The notes: generated by a model from the letters alone, not told the origin. DNA of 64,000 nucleotides from Pseudorasbora parva (GCF_024679245.1 NC_090186.1:32759446-32823445), one strand, 5' to 3'; numbered from the stretch's first letter, positions 54,501-61,542 are shown. Numbers and translations: made by a program.

Positions 54501-57500
54501 CTGTTACATTATATCCAATCTTGCACGAGCAATTGTAACTCCCAACAGTGTTGTTGCAGATTGAGTTTGGACCACAGACCTCTGATCTCTCGACACATTC
54601 ATCCACATCTTTAGTAAAAGGAAGTTCAGAGGAAAATAACAGTTTGGATCACTCATTCTTTGGCATTTTTACAACAGATTGATTTATTTACAAAAATGTT
54701 ATCCAAAGTAAAAAATCACAAGGATAAACTCTAGCTAATAATTAAAGGTTAGAGTAAACAAATCTGAATATTAACTGTACCTCTACATGTGTTATTGAGG
54801 CTGATAGTGAGTTTTGAGTTTGTTGCAGAGAATCCATCCAAACATGAGCAATTGTAACTTCCTATTTCATTTGTGCAGTTGGAATTTGGACCACATGTAG
54901 AAGGACTGAAATGACATTCATCTGTATCTAGAGTGGAAAAATAACTGTCATTTGTTTTAATACATACAGATATAAATGCATAAAATATGAAAAACAAGTG
55001 GCATCTCACCAAGTAATACACTAACATAACTACAGGCATATAAGAAGAATATGGATGGAGAAAGTATAATATTATCATCTTTAAACACAAATGACCAGAA
55101 AATAAAGATTTTGAACAGATGCGTTAGCATGTGCAACAGTAACAAACTAACAAACATTATTTTTCCACTCACAGTACTCAGAATCTTTGTAATGAATTTG
55201 GAATAAGAGGTTTTTTTTTTCTATAAATCATACCATTGCATGTGTTATTGCTGTTTATAGGGAGGTCTGGGTCTGTTACATTATATCCACTCTTGCACGA
55301 GCAATTGTAACTCCCAACAGTGTTGATGCAGATTGAGTTTGGACCACAGACGTTTGATCTCTCAACACATTCATCCACATCTTTAGTAAAGGGAAGTTAA
55401 GGGAAAATTAACAGTTTGGGTCAGTTTAATCTTATTTCTTGGCATTTTTACAATAGAATGCTTAATTTACAAAATTCAAAGTAAAAATGATACGGACAAA
55501 AACTATAGATAATTATGTAAGGTTAGAGTAAACAGATATGAACTGTACCTCTACATGTGTTATTGATGCTGATGGTAAGATTTGAGTTTGTTGCAGTGAA
55601 TCCATCCAAACATGAGCAATTGTAACTTGGTACTTCATTTGTGCAGTTGGAATGTGGACCACATACAGATGGACCAAACCGACATTCATCTATATCTACG
55701 GGGGAAGCAAATGTAATGTACATACAAATATCAACACTGGAGAACTTGATAGACATCTTGTGTCTAACAACATCAACATCTACACTCACCTAAAGGATTA
55801 TTAGGAACACCCTACTAATACCGTGTTTGACCCCCTTCCGCCTTCAGAACTGCCTTTATTCTACGTGGCATTGATTCAACAAGGTATTGACAGCATTCTT
55901 TGGAAATGTTGGCCCATATTGATAGGATAGCATCTTGCAGTTGATGGAGATTTGTGGAATACACATCCAGGGCACAAAGCTCCTGTTCCACCACATCCCA
56001 AAGATGCACTATTGGCTTGAGATCTGGTAACTGTGGGGGCCATTTTAGTACAGTAAACTCATTCTCGTGTTCAAGAAACCAATTTGAAATGATTAAAGGT
56101 TTTTGACATGGTGCATTATCCTGCTGGAAGTAGCCATCAGAGGATGGCTACATGGTGCTCATAAAGGGTTGGACATGGTCAGAAACAATGCTCAGGTAGG
56201 CCGTGGCATTTAAACAATGCCCAAATGGCACTAAGGGGCCTAAAGTGTGCCAAGAAAACATCCCCCACACCATTACACCACCACCACCAGCCTGCACAGT
56301 GGTAACAAGGCATGATGGATCCATGTTCTCATTCTGTTATGCCAAATTCTGACTCTACCATCTGAATGTCTCAACAGAAATCGAGACTTATCAGACCAGG
56401 CCACATTTTTATAGTCTTCAACTGTCCAATTTTGCTGAGCTCGCGCCAATTGTAGCCTCTTTACCTATTTGTAGCAGAGATGAGTGGTACCTAGTGGGGT
56501 CTTCTGCTGTTGTATCCCTTCCGCCTCGATGTTCTGTCTTGTGGCTTCACAAATGCTTTGCTGCATACCTCGGTGGTAATGAGTGGTTATTTCAGTCAAA
56601 GTTGCTCTTCTTGCAGTTTGAATCAGTCAGCCCATTCTCCTCTGACCTCTAGCATCAACAAGGCATTTTTGCCCACAGGACTGCTGCATACTGGATGTTT
56701 TTCCCTTTTCAAACCATTCTTTGTAAATCCTAGAAATGGTTGTGCATGAAAATCCCAGTAACTGAGCAGATTGTGAAATACTCAGACCGGCCGGTCTGGC
56801 ACCAACAACCATGCCATGCTCAAAATTGCTTAAATCACCTTTTTTCCCATTCTGACATTCAGTTTGGAGTTCAGGAGATTGTCTTGACCAGGACCACACC
56901 CCTAAATGCATTGAAGCAACTGCCATGTGATTGGTTTATTAGATAATTGCATTAATGAGAAATTGAACAGGTGTTCCTAATAATCCTTTATGTGAGTGTA
57001 TACTAGAAGAATAAGAACCAACAAAGGACATTATCAACATTTTTTAAACACAAAAACCCCCCCCAGAAAACTAAGATTTTAAAAATGCATCTACATTTTG
57101 TCAAATTGTTTAAAGAAAATGTCCAAAAACACTTTCATACCTCCTGTATGGTAACACTTGCACTAAAATGACAAATTATTGAGGGAGTGTGGGGAATTCT
57201 TAGATTTTTGACTAACATCACCAATTTGTATGTATTCAAAGCATAATTTCAGATGTTACTGTTAACAGTGGATTTGAAAAAGAAAAAAAAACGAACACAA
57301 CTAACAGAAAAATAATTACTGTATCCATTTCCAAATACTGTTCTTTATCACATGTATACTATGAGCTTTTTCCATAAATCATACCTTTGCATGTGTTATT
57401 GCTGTTTATAGGGAGGTTTGGGTCTGTTACATTATATCCAATCTTGCACGAGCAATTGTAACTCCCAAAAGTGTTGTTGCAGATTGAGTTTGGACCACAG

Positions 57501-60500
57501 ACCTCTGATCTCTCGACACATTCATCCACATCTTTAGTAAAAGGAAGTTCAGAGGAAAACAACAGTTTGGATCACTCATTCTTTGGCATCTTTACAACAG
57601 ATTGATTTATTTACAAAAATGTTATCCAAAGTAAAAAAATCACAAGGATAAACTCTAGCTAATAATTAAAGGTTAGAGTAAACAAATCTGAATATTAACT
57701 GTACCTCTACATGTGTTATTGAGGCTGATTGTGAGATTTGAGTTTGTTGCAGAGAATCCATCCAAACATGAGCAATTGTAACTTCCTATTTCATTTGTGC
57801 AGTTGGAATTTGGACCACATGTAGAAGGACTGAAACGACATTCATCTGTATCTAGAGTGGAAAAATAATTGTCATTTGTTTTAATACATACACATATAAA
57901 GGCATAAAATATGAAAAACAAGTGGCATCTCACCAAGTAATACACTAACATAACTATAGGCATATAAGAAGAATATGGATGGAGAAAGTATAATATTATC
58001 ATCTTTAAACACAAATGACCAGAAAATAAAGATTTTGAACAGCTGCGTTAGCATGTGCAACAGTAACAAACTAACAAACATTATTTTTCCACTCACAGTA
58101 CTCAGAATCTTTGTAATGAATTTGGAATAAGAGGTTTTTTTTTTCTATAAATCATACCATTGCATGTGTTATTGCTGTTTATAGGGAGGTTTGGGTCTGT
58201 TACATTATATCCACTCTTGCACGAGCAATTGTAACTCCCAACAGTGTTGATGCAGATTGAGTTTGGACCACAGACGTTTGATCTCTCAACACATTCATCC
58301 ACATCTTTAGTAAAGGGAAGTTAAGGGAAAATTAACAGTTTGGGTCAGTTTAATCTTATTTCTTGGCATTTTTACAATAGAATGCTTAATTTACAAAATT
58401 CAAAGTAAAAATGATACGGACAAAAACTATAGATAATTATGTAAGGTTAGAGTAAACAGATATGAACTGTACCTCTACATGTGTTATTGATGCTGATGGT
58501 AAGATTTGAGTTTGTTGCAGTGAATCCATCCAAACATGAGCAATTGTAACTTGGTACTTCATTTGTGCAGTTGGAATGTGGACCACATACAGATGGACCA
58601 AACCGACATTCATCTATATCTACGGGGGAACCAAATGTAATGTACATACAAATATCAACACTGGAGAACTTGATAGACATCTTGTGTCTAACAACATCAA
58701 CATCTACACTCACCTAAAGGATTATTAGGAACACCCTACTAATACCGTGTTTGACTCCCTTCCGCCTTCAGAACTGCCTTTATTCTACGTGGCATTGATT
58801 CAACAAGGTATTGACAGCATTCTTTAGAAATGTTGGCCCATATTGATAGGATAGCATCTTGCAGTTGATGGAGATTTGTGGAATACACATCCAGGGCACG
58901 AAGCTCCTGTTCCACCACATCCCAAAGATGCACTATTGGCTTGAGATCTGGTGACTGTGGGGGCCATTTTAGTACAGTAAACTCATTCTCGTGTTCAAGA
59001 AACCAATTTGAAATGATTAAAGGTTTTTGACATGGTGCATTATCCTGCTGGAAGTAGCCATCAGAGGATGGCTACATGGTGCTCATAAAGGGTTGGACAT
59101 GGTCAGAAACAATGCTCAGGTAGGCTGTGGCATTTAAACAATGCCCAAATGGCACTAAGGGGCCTAAAGTGTGCCAAGAAAACATCCGCCACACCATTAC
59201 ACCACCACCAACAGCCTGCACAGTGGTAACAAGGCATGATGGATCCATGTTCTCATTCTGTTATGCCAAATTCTGACTCTACCATCTGAATGTCTCAACA
59301 GAAATCGAGACTTATCAGACCAGGCCACATTTTTATAGTCTTCAACTGTCCAATTTTGCTGAGCTCGTGCCAATTGTAGCCTCTTTACCTATTTGTAGCA
59401 GAGATGAGTGGTACCTAGTGGGGTCTTCTGCTGTTGTATCCCTTCCGCCTCGAGGTTGTGTGTTGTGGTTTCACATATGCTTTGCTGCATACCTCGGTTG
59501 TAATGAGTGGTTATTTCAGTCAAAGTTGCTCTTCTTGCAGTTTGAATCAGTCAGCCCATTCTCCTCTGACCTCTAGCATCAACAAGGCATTTTTGCCCAC
59601 AGGACTGCTGCATACTGGATGTTTTTCCCTTTTCACACCATTCTTTGTAAATCCTAGAAATAGTTGTGCATGAAAATCCCAGTAACTGAGCAGATTGTGA
59701 AATACTCAGACCAGCCGGTCTGGCACCAACAACCAGGCCATGCTCAAAATTGCTTAAATCACCCTTCTTTCCCATTCTGACATTCAGTTTGGAGTTCAGG
59801 AGATTGTCTTGACCAGGACCACACCCCTAAATGCATTGAAGCAACTGCCATGTGATTGGTTTATTAGATAATTGCATTAATGAGAAATTGAACAGGTGTT
59901 CCTAATAATCCTTTATGTGAGTGTATACTAGAAGAATAAGAACCAACAAAGGACATTATCAACATTTTTTAAACACAACCCCCCCCCCAGAAAACTAAGA
60001 TTTTAAAAATGCATCTACATTTTGTCAAATTGTTTAAAGAAAATGTCCAAAAACACTTTCATACCTCCTGTATGGTAACACTTGCACTAAAATGACAAAT
60101 TATTGAGGGAGTGTGGGGAATTCTTAGATTTTTGACTAACATCACCAATTTGTATGTATTCAAAGCATAATTTCAGATGTTACTGTTAACAGTGGATTTG
60201 AAAAAGAAAAAAAAACGAACACAACTAACAGAAAAATAATTACAGTATCCATTTCCAAATACTGTTCTTTATCACATGTATACTATGAGCTTTTTCCATA
60301 AATCATACCTTTGCATGTGTTATTGCTGTTTACAGGGAGGTTTGGGTCTGTTACATTATATCCAATCTTGCACGAGCAATTGTAACTCCCAAAAGTGTTG
60401 TAGCAGATTGAGTTTGGACCACAGACCTCTGATCTCTCGACACATTCATCCACATCTTTAGTAAAAGGAAGTTCAGAGGAAAATAACAGTTTGGATCACT

Positions 60501-61542
60501 CATTCTTTGGCATCTTTACAACAGATTGATTTATTTACAAAAATGTTATCCAAAGTAAAAAATCACAAGGATAAACTCTAGCTAATAATTAAAGGTTAGA
60601 GTAAACAAATCTGAATATTAACTGTACCTCTACATGTGTTATTGAGGCTGATAGTGAGTTTTGAGTTTGTTGCAGAGAATCCATCCAAACATGAGCAATT
60701 GTAACTTCCGATTTCATTTGTGCAGTTGGAATTTGGACCACATGTAGAAGGACTGAAACGACATTCATCTGTATCTAGAGTGGAAAAATAATTGTCATTT
60801 GTTTTAATACATACACATATAAAGGCATAAAATATGAAAAACAAGTGGCATCTCACCAAGTAATACACTAACATAACTATAGGCATATAAGAAGAATATG
60901 GATGGAGAAAGTATAATATTATCATCTTTAAACACAAATGACCAGAACATAAAGATTTTGAACAGCTGCGTTAGCATGTGCAACAGTAACAAACTAACAA
61001 ACATTATTTTTCCACTCACAGTACACAGAATCTTTGTAATGAATTTGGAATAAGAGGTTTTTTTTTTCTATAAATCATACCATTGCATGTGTTATTGCTG
61101 TTTATAGGGAGGTTTGGGTCTGTTACATTATATCCACTCTTGCACGAGCAATTGTAACTCCCAACAGTGTTGATGCAGATTGAGTTTGGACCACAGACGT
61201 CTGATCTCTCAACACATTCATCCACATCTTTAGTAAAGGGAAGTTAAGGGAAAATTAACAGTTTGGGTCAGTTTAATCTTATTTCTTGGCATTTTTACAA
61301 TAGAATGCTTAATTTACAAAATTCAAAGTAAAAATGATACGGACAAAAACTATAGATAATTATGTAAGGTTAGAGTAAACAGATATGAACTGTACCTCTA
61401 CATGTGTTATTGATGCTGATGGTAAGATTTGAGTTTGTTGCAGTGAATCCATCCAAACATGAGCAATTGTAACTTGGTACTTCATTTGTGCAGTTGGAAT
61501 GTGGACCACATACAGATGGACCAAACCGACATTCATCTATAT
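3969..61542 (-). CDS. giant EGF-repeat gene, 64 internal exons visible (possibly adhesion GPCR E / CD97-EMR-like)
   Basis: Transcript order is from high to low coordinates: a, b, c, d of each unit in turn. Every exon is 147 bp and flanked by AG and GT. Its last base plus the next exon's first two make the Asp codon opening D-x-D-E-C, so introns are phase 1 and any whole-exon gain or loss keeps frame. Modules have six Cys, the Ca-binding D-x-D-E-C start and the Asx-hydroxylation pattern C-x-N-x4-Y-x-C-x-C. This implies a secreted or cell-surface protein. Introns alternate at about 168 (a-b), 304 (b-c), 172 (c-d) and 1,690 bp (d-a, with Tc1). No signal-peptide, GAIN, 7TM or ZP exon is in view, so the CD97/EMR-like suggestion rests only on module style. 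Uromodulin-like or fibulin-like proteins are alternatives. Whether all exons are spliced into one mRNA is unknown. Confidence 0.75.
5288..6504 (-). mobile_element. Tc1-like relic 2 (typical copy)
   Basis: The 1,217-bp element is flanked by TA on both sides. Its ~29-bp terminal inverted repeats start CACTCACCTAAA on the left; the right one has a single mismatch. The minus strand begins a transposase at 6356 ([14 protein letters not shown], then [12 protein letters not shown], a Tc1-type helix-turn-helix), which runs out of frame by about residue 60. A C-terminal piece ([17 protein letters not shown]) is open at 5320-5514. The catalytic DDE region between is broken by stops and frameshifts, so the element is non-autonomous and dead. 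Confidence 0.9.
6895..8126 (-). CDS. unit 2 EGF exons d, c, b, a
   Basis: Exon a is 7980-8126, b 7665-7811, c 7214-7360, d 6895-7041. Nearly identical to unit 1 throughout. Exon a differs by His to Gln in CGPQSNC, between the second and third cysteines. Confidence 0.88.
8214..9430 (-). mobile_element. Tc1-like relic 3
   Basis: Full length, 1,217 bp, in the intron between unit 3 exon d and unit 2 exon a. It has Trp for Arg in the C-terminal transposase remnant (SIWANIS), as in relics 12-17. Confidence 0.9.
9834..11068 (-). CDS. unit 3 EGF exons d, c, b, a
   Basis: Exon a is 10922-11068, b 10607-10753, c 10153-10299, d 9834-9980. First unit of the central block, in which the intron 5' of exon a changes at three bases relative to units 1 and 2, while the exon proteins stay the same as in unit 1. 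Confidence 0.88.
11156..12372 (-). mobile_element. Tc1-like relic 4
   Basis: Full length. Carries the Thr to Asn change (NISRIY) in the helix-turn-helix remnant, shared only by relics 4-7. Confidence 0.9.
12779..14013 (-). CDS. unit 4 EGF exons d, c, b, a
   Basis: Exon a is 13867-14013, b 13552-13698, c 13098-13244, d 12779-12925. Exon proteins match unit 3. The poly-A tract 3' of exon d is about 35 bases, among the longest in the array. Confidence 0.88.
14101..15317 (-). mobile_element. Tc1-like relic 5
   Basis: Full length. NISRIY variant, plus a private Arg to His change in the C-terminal remnant (ELHALD). Confidence 0.9.
15722..16956 (-). CDS. unit 5 EGF exons d, c, b, a
   Basis: Exon a is 16810-16956, b 16495-16641, c 16041-16187, d 15722-15868. 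Exon proteins match units 3 and 4. A CACGAAC variant after the poly-A tract begins here and is shared with units 6, 7 and 9. Confidence 0.88.
17044..18260 (-). mobile_element. Tc1-like relic 6
   Basis: Full length with the NISRIY variant and no private change seen in the transposase remnants. Confidence 0.9.
18665..19899 (-). CDS. unit 6 EGF exons d, c, b, a
   Basis: Exon a is 19753-19899, b 19438-19584, c 18984-19130, d 18665-18811. Exons match unit 5. A single T to A change in the b-c intron is shared only with unit 7, so these two neighbours derive from a local duplication or conversion. Confidence 0.88.
19987..21203 (-). mobile_element. Tc1-like relic 7
   Basis: Full length with the NISRIY variant; last copy of the relic 4-7 subgroup. 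Confidence 0.9.
21608..22842 (-). CDS. unit 7 EGF exons d, c, b, a
   Basis: Exon a is 22696-22842, b 22381-22527, c 21927-22073, d 21608-21754. Same proteins as unit 6. This is the left part of the first copy of the ~12 kb duplicated block. Confidence 0.88.
22930..24146 (-). mobile_element. Tc1-like relic 8
   Basis: Full length. EWFEKGK variant, and the internal ACCGGCCGGT palindrome is changed to ACCAGCCGGT. Both features recur in relic 10, its duplicate. Confidence 0.9.
24545..25778 (-). CDS. unit 8 EGF exons d, c, b, a
   Basis: Exon a is 25632-25778, b 25317-25463, c 24864-25010, d 24545-24691. Exon b has Ser to Leu (VERLNVCG). The poly-C tract is expanded to about 20. Downstream of exon b a TAATTAAT intron variant is shared only with unit 10, its partner in the 12 kb duplication. 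Confidence 0.88.
25979..26153. repeat. DIRS copy 1 left inverted terminal repeat
   Basis: 175 bp, reverse-complementary to 31882-32056 with one mismatch near the outer end. Contains CACGTG (26107-26112) and an inward-facing TATATAA (26115-26121). A further 45 bp (25934-25978) outside it is unique to this end. Confidence 0.92.
26210..26319. repeat. DIRS copy 1 internal complementary region
   Basis: 26210-26265 is the reverse complement of the outer left end (25934-25989). 26266-26319 is the reverse complement of the outer right end down to about 32027. The two halves meet at GTTC (26266-26269), the complement of GAAC. This is the joined-ends template that DIRS elements are proposed to use to make a circular intermediate. 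Confidence 0.92.
26320..26835 (-). other. DIRS copy 1 region 3' of the recombinase
   Basis: About 500 bp between the recombinase stop and the internal complementary region. Small open frames occur on both strands but no recognisable domain. Probably 3' untranslated. Confidence 0.5.
26836..27834 (-). CDS. DIRS copy 1 tyrosine recombinase, 332-residue core
   Basis: Catalyses integration of the circular DNA without target duplication. Counting from 27834: an N-terminal core-binding part ([18 protein letters not shown]), then catalytic Arg150 (SIKRVGDL), His278 and Arg281 (AHSTRS), Trp304 (AAGW) and Tyr314 (ARFYNL), a complete R-H-R-W-Y set. The frame is open far upstream, overlapping the RT ORF in another frame, so the real N-terminus lies upstream and is not fixed; no convincing ATG was found. 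Ends with TAA at 26836. Confidence 0.88.
   Translation of the reverse strand, partial: LPPPVVATITSARAESTRQAYALKWNLFVNWCSSRQEDPWKCPIGSVLSFLQEGLDRRLSPSTLKVYVAAIAAYHDLLDGKTVSKHDLVIRFLRGARRLHPPRAPLVPSWDLSVVLSALQRAPFEPLRSVDVKFLSMKTALLTALASIKRVGDLQAFSVDEACLEFRPADSHVILRPRPGYVPKVPTTPFRDQVVNLQALPLEEADPALALLCPVRALRAYVDRTQCFRTSDQLFVCYGGKLKGKALSKQRLSHWIVDTIVLAYQQQGRPCPLGVRAHSTRSVASSWALAHGAPLTDICRAAGWATPNTFARFYNLRVEPVSDYVLASTSGR
27840..29690 (-). CDS. DIRS copy 1 reverse transcriptase / RNase H with methyltransferase-like tail
   Basis: The frame is open from 29690; the first GTG is at 29585 and no ATG precedes the RT motifs, so the start is unresolved. Counting from 29585, RT motifs include [12 protein letters not shown] (40-51), the AIDLKDAY aspartate (88) and YLDD (152-155). 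RNase H has Asp320 (STDAS), Glu352 (CLELLAV), Asp377 (RSDNTA) and Asp428 (AADELSR). Residues 459-540 ([18 protein letters not shown]) resemble the Dam-type methyltransferase domain reported in DIRS elements; this match is weaker. No interruption is seen. Confidence 0.88.
   Translation of the reverse strand, partial: LQLPGLSRWVARTIRLGYAIQFARAPPRFRGVRYTVVGSNAPVMRAEIATLLAKGAVELVPPAEMKSGFYSPYFIVPKKSGGLRPILDLRVLNRSLYRLPFRMLTAKRLFECVRPCDWFAAIDLKDAYFHVSILPRHRPFLRFAFEGRAYQYAVLPFGLALSPRIFTKIVEAALAPLRQQGVRILNYLDDWLILGHSRDRVCEHRDLVLHHLARLGLRVNWEKSKLCPVQRISFLGMEIDSVAMCAQLTGLRAQSLLTCLRQIESKRAVPLKLFQRLLGHMASAAAVTPLGLLHMRPLQHWLRDRVPRWAWRSGTLRVPVTQACRQTLTQWSNLSFLRAGVPLERVSRHVVVSTDASTTGWGAMCNGHAAAGSWSESQSHLHINCLELLAVRFALHRFRALLKGQHVLVRSDNTAVVAYINHQGGLRSRRMSQLARHLVLWSQKRLRSLRAVHIPGILNRAADELSRVQPIPGEWRLHPQSVQLIWDQFGDAQVDLFASHDSSHCSLYYSLTEGTLGTDALAHSWPRGLRKYAFPPVSLLARVLCKVREDKEQVILVAPYWHGRTWFPELVLLATAPPWPIPLRQDLLSQRRGTLWHPRPDLWSLHVWLLDGTRQV
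29694..30401 (-). CDS. DIRS copy 1 open frame leading into RT, closed by one TAA
   Basis: In the same frame as the RT ORF, about 236 codons are open upstream, overlapping the last 95 codons of gag. It is closed by a single TAA (29693-29691), after which the RT frame opens at once. No ATG was found at its start, so translation would need frameshifting or reinitiation. It is Pro/Arg/Ser rich with no recognised domain. It may be the N-terminal part of Pol or simply an unused frame. Confidence 0.4.
30118..31635 (-). CDS. DIRS copy 1 Gag-like protein, 505 aa
   Basis: First ORF, with an ATG 246 bp inside the upstream repeat. The N-terminus has clustered Cys/His (Cys5, Cys9, an HCLACLG segment, then CSHC near residue 42), as in other DIRS ORF1 proteins. 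The middle has acidic Ser-rich and Pro-rich parts. Residues 320-400 look helical, and the last 70 residues are Pro/Arg/Lys rich, ending KRQAKRRS, suited to RNA binding. It overlaps the open frame that leads into RT. The role as capsid/nucleocapsid is inferred from position and family. Confidence 0.85.
   Translation of the reverse strand: MSRPCASGCGRSLHSSDGHSHCLACLGFQHAQAALVDESCSHCGNMAISVLRSRLNDLRAAAGVRVPSVTPRSDVSAASVSSGPRGVSSAGGQGDLRVMVWNTAPTLTPRPTPPSVAPVPASVVMEPAASVSAGPRVSFGAPEEDEMSVTASQGGLESSEDEDSAVLPPPGAPALSESDPELTAMLARAAAALGLELNPPPRPERSRLDDWFLGAPRQDSRPAVPPIPFFPEVHEEVAHSWRAPVSSRERLATSSAFSALDGAAARGYTGVPPVERSVAMQLCPQSASSWRGDPKHPSKACRFTSSMVSKTYRAAGQAAASLHAMATLQAYQAKLLCDMHEGGADPGLRDELRAATDLALRATKVTARSLGRVMSTCVVQERHLWLNLADMRDAERTRFLDAPISQAGLFGGAVESFAQQFSAAQKQTEAIKHILPRRPAAAPQAPPAQSPQLPRRRGRPPAVPPAPARPQQQPSPGPRRGARRKKPPQSAPAPRAAKRQAKRRS
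31882..32056. repeat. DIRS copy 1 right inverted terminal repeat
   Basis: Partner of the left repeat. It lies upstream of gag on the coding strand and therefore acts as the 5' terminal repeat. A 23-bp extension to 32079 is unique to this end and is represented in the internal complementary region. Confidence 0.92.
31914..31928 (-). promoter_or_regulatory. DIRS copy 1 TATA box and E-box
   Basis: On the minus strand CACGTG (31928-31923) is followed two bases later by TATATAA (31920-31914), inside the upstream terminal repeat and about 280 bp before the gag ATG. Transcription would begin some 30 bp downstream, near 31885. Confidence 0.55.
33636..34870 (-). CDS. unit 9 EGF exons d, c, b, a
   Basis: Exon a is 34724-34870, b 34409-34555, c 33955-34101, d 33636-33782. 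Separated from unit 8 by the first DIRS element, so the d-a intron here is about 7.9 kb. Exon proteins match units 5-7. Confidence 0.88.
34958..36174 (-). mobile_element. Tc1-like relic 10
   Basis: Full length; duplicate of relic 8 with the same EWFEKGK and ACCAGCCGGT variants. Confidence 0.9.
36575..37808 (-). CDS. unit 10 EGF exons d, c, b, a
   Basis: Exon a is 37662-37808, b 37347-37493, c 36894-37040, d 36575-36721. Duplicate of unit 8: same expanded poly-C (about 22) and same TAATTAAT intron variant. Exon b keeps the common Ser, so the Leu in unit 8 arose after the duplication or was converted away here. Confidence 0.88.
38009..38183. repeat. DIRS copy 2 left inverted terminal repeat
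   Basis: Pairs with 43909-44083; identical in arrangement to copy 1, including the single mismatch between the repeats. Confidence 0.92.
38240..38345. repeat. DIRS copy 2 internal complementary region
   Basis: As in copy 1 but 4 bp shorter in the half matching the right end (GTCAGTGACGAAT where copy 1 has GTCAGTGACTGACGAAT). Confidence 0.9.
38862..39860 (-). CDS. DIRS copy 2 tyrosine recombinase core
   Basis: Same residues as copy 1 over the core, with the full R-H-R-W-Y set. The recombinase is therefore intact in both copies even though RNase H is broken in this one. Confidence 0.86.
   Translation of the reverse strand, partial: LPPPVVATITSARAESTRQAYALKWNLFVNWCSSRQEDPWKCPIGSVLSFLQEGLDRRLSPSTLKVYVAAIAAYHDLLDGKTVSKHDLVIRFLRGARRLHPPRAPLVPSWDLSVVLSALQRAPFEPLRSVDVKFLSMKTALLTALASIKRVGDLQAFSVDEACLEFRPADSHVILRPRPGYVPKVPTTPFRDQVVNLQALPLEEADPALALLCPVRALRAYVDRTQCFRTSDQLFVCYGGKLKGKALSKQRLSHWIVDTIVLAYQQQGRPCPLGVRAHSTRSVASSWALAHGAPLTDICRAAGWATPNTFARFYNLRVEPVSDYVLASTSGR
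39866..41717 (-). pseudogene. DIRS copy 2 RT/RNase H, frameshifted in RNase H
   Basis: The RT part is open, with YLDD. One extra A at about 40613 shifts the frame right after the first RNase H aspartate segment (GWGAMCNGH). The original frame resumes as a separate segment (39866-40672, with [13 protein letters not shown] and AADELSR). The shifted frame instead runs in phase into the recombinase ORF, producing a long but chimeric open frame (38862-41612) whose middle is meaningless. The same upstream TAA as in copy 1 is present at 41718-41720. Confidence 0.88.
42145..43662 (-). CDS. DIRS copy 2 Gag-like protein, 505 aa
   Basis: Full length. Differs from copy 1 at two residues that I can see: Ala to Val near residue 33 and Ala to Pro in the basic tail. 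Confidence 0.85.
   Translation of the reverse strand: MSRPCASGCGRSLHSSDGHSHCLACLGFQHAQVALVDESCSHCGNMAISVLRSRLNDLRAAAGVRVPSVTPRSDVSAASVSSGPRGVSSAGGQGDLRVMVWNTAPTLTPRPTPPSVAPVPASVVMEPAASVSAGPRVSFGAPEEDEMSVTASQGGLESSEDEDSAVLPPPGAPALSESDPELTAMLARAAAALGLELNPPPRPERSRLDDWFLGAPRQDSRPAVPPIPFFPEVHEEVAHSWRAPVSSRERLATSSAFSALDGAAARGYTGVPPVERSVAMQLCPQSASSWRGDPKHPSKACRFTSSMVSKTYRAAGQAAASLHAMATLQAYQAKLLCDMHEGGADPGLRDELRAATDLALRATKVTARSLGRVMSTCVVQERHLWLNLADMRDAERTRFLDAPISQAGLFGGAVESFAQQFSAAQKQTEAIKHILPRRPAAAPQAPPAQSPQLPRRRGRPPAVPPAPARPQQQPSPGPRRGARRKKPPQSAPAPRPAKRQAKRRS
43909..44083. repeat. DIRS copy 2 right inverted terminal repeat with TATA box
   Basis: Upstream repeat of the coding strand. TATATAA lies at 43941-43947 and CACGTG at 43950-43955. 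Confidence 0.92.
45650..46880 (-). CDS. unit 11 EGF exons d, c, b, a
   Basis: Exon a is 46734-46880, b 46419-46565, c 45969-46115, d 45650-45796. Lies after the second DIRS. Exon c has Asn to Ser before the fourth cysteine (SYSCSC), removing one N-glycosylation sequon. Exon a has NEVPSY instead of NEIPSY, as in all units to its right, while the intron 5' of a matches units 1 and 2. Confidence 0.88.
46968..48184 (-). mobile_element. Tc1-like relic 12
   Basis: Full length. Resembles relic 3 (SIWANIS with EWCEKGK) more than its neighbours, evidence for mosaic exchange along the array. Confidence 0.9.
48584..49817 (-). CDS. unit 12 EGF exons d, c, b, a
   Basis: Exon a is 49671-49817, b 49356-49502, c 48903-49049, d 48584-48730. 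First unit of the right-hand subfamily: exon b has ICINT (one sequon lost) and DPDLP, exon c has STCG, exon d has NNTVGSY and an Ile to Val change before the last sequon. Confidence 0.88.
49905..51120 (-). mobile_element. Tc1-like relic 13
   Basis: 1,216 bp. One base is missing just after the transposase ATG, so the helix-turn-helix is no longer in frame with that ATG. Shares a GATGTTCTGTCTTG variant with relics 14 and 15. Confidence 0.9.
51523..52756 (-). CDS. unit 13 EGF exons d, c, b, a
   Basis: Exon a is 52610-52756, b 52295-52441, c 51842-51988, d 51523-51669. Very close to unit 12, but exon b has DPNLP rather than DPDLP. The poly-A tract is interrupted by TT. Confidence 0.88.
52844..54059 (-). 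mobile_element. Tc1-like relic 14
   Basis: 1,216 bp with the same early 1-bp deletion as relic 13; one private change in the left part (CTACTCATACC). Confidence 0.9.
54462..55695 (-). CDS. unit 14 EGF exons d, c, b, a
   Basis: Exon a is 55549-55695, b 55234-55380, c 54781-54927, d 54462-54608. Exon c is the most divergent of its class: [11 protein letters not shown], Ala-for-Thr in GFSATNS, and NSKLT, which removes a sequon. The usual poly-C tract is replaced by a run of A. Confidence 0.87.
55783..56998 (-). mobile_element. Tc1-like relic 15
   Basis: 1,216 bp with the early 1-bp deletion. Private changes include Cys for Arg in the C-terminal remnant (ELCALD). Confidence 0.9.
57385..58619 (-). 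CDS. unit 15 EGF exons d, c, b, a
   Basis: Exon a is 58473-58619, b 58158-58304, c 57705-57851, d 57385-57531. Exon d is of the left-hand type (NNTFGSY, LPIN), whereas b (ICINT) and c ([12 protein letters not shown]) are of the right-hand type, so the unit is a mosaic. The c-d intron has one extra A. Confidence 0.88.
58707..59923 (-). mobile_element. Tc1-like relic 16
   Basis: 1,217 bp, without the deletion of relics 13-15. A private ATG change gives HGLVVG in the transposase N-terminal remnant. Confidence 0.9.
60309..61542 (-). CDS. unit 16 EGF exons d, c, b, a (most 5' set)
   Basis: Exon a is 61396-61542, b 61081-61227, c 60628-60774, d 60309-60455. The first EGF exons of the transcript seen here. 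Exon b reads VERSDVCG with ICINT, exon c has NSKLT, and exon d has CYNT in place of CNNT. All six cysteines are kept in each module. Confidence 0.88.
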
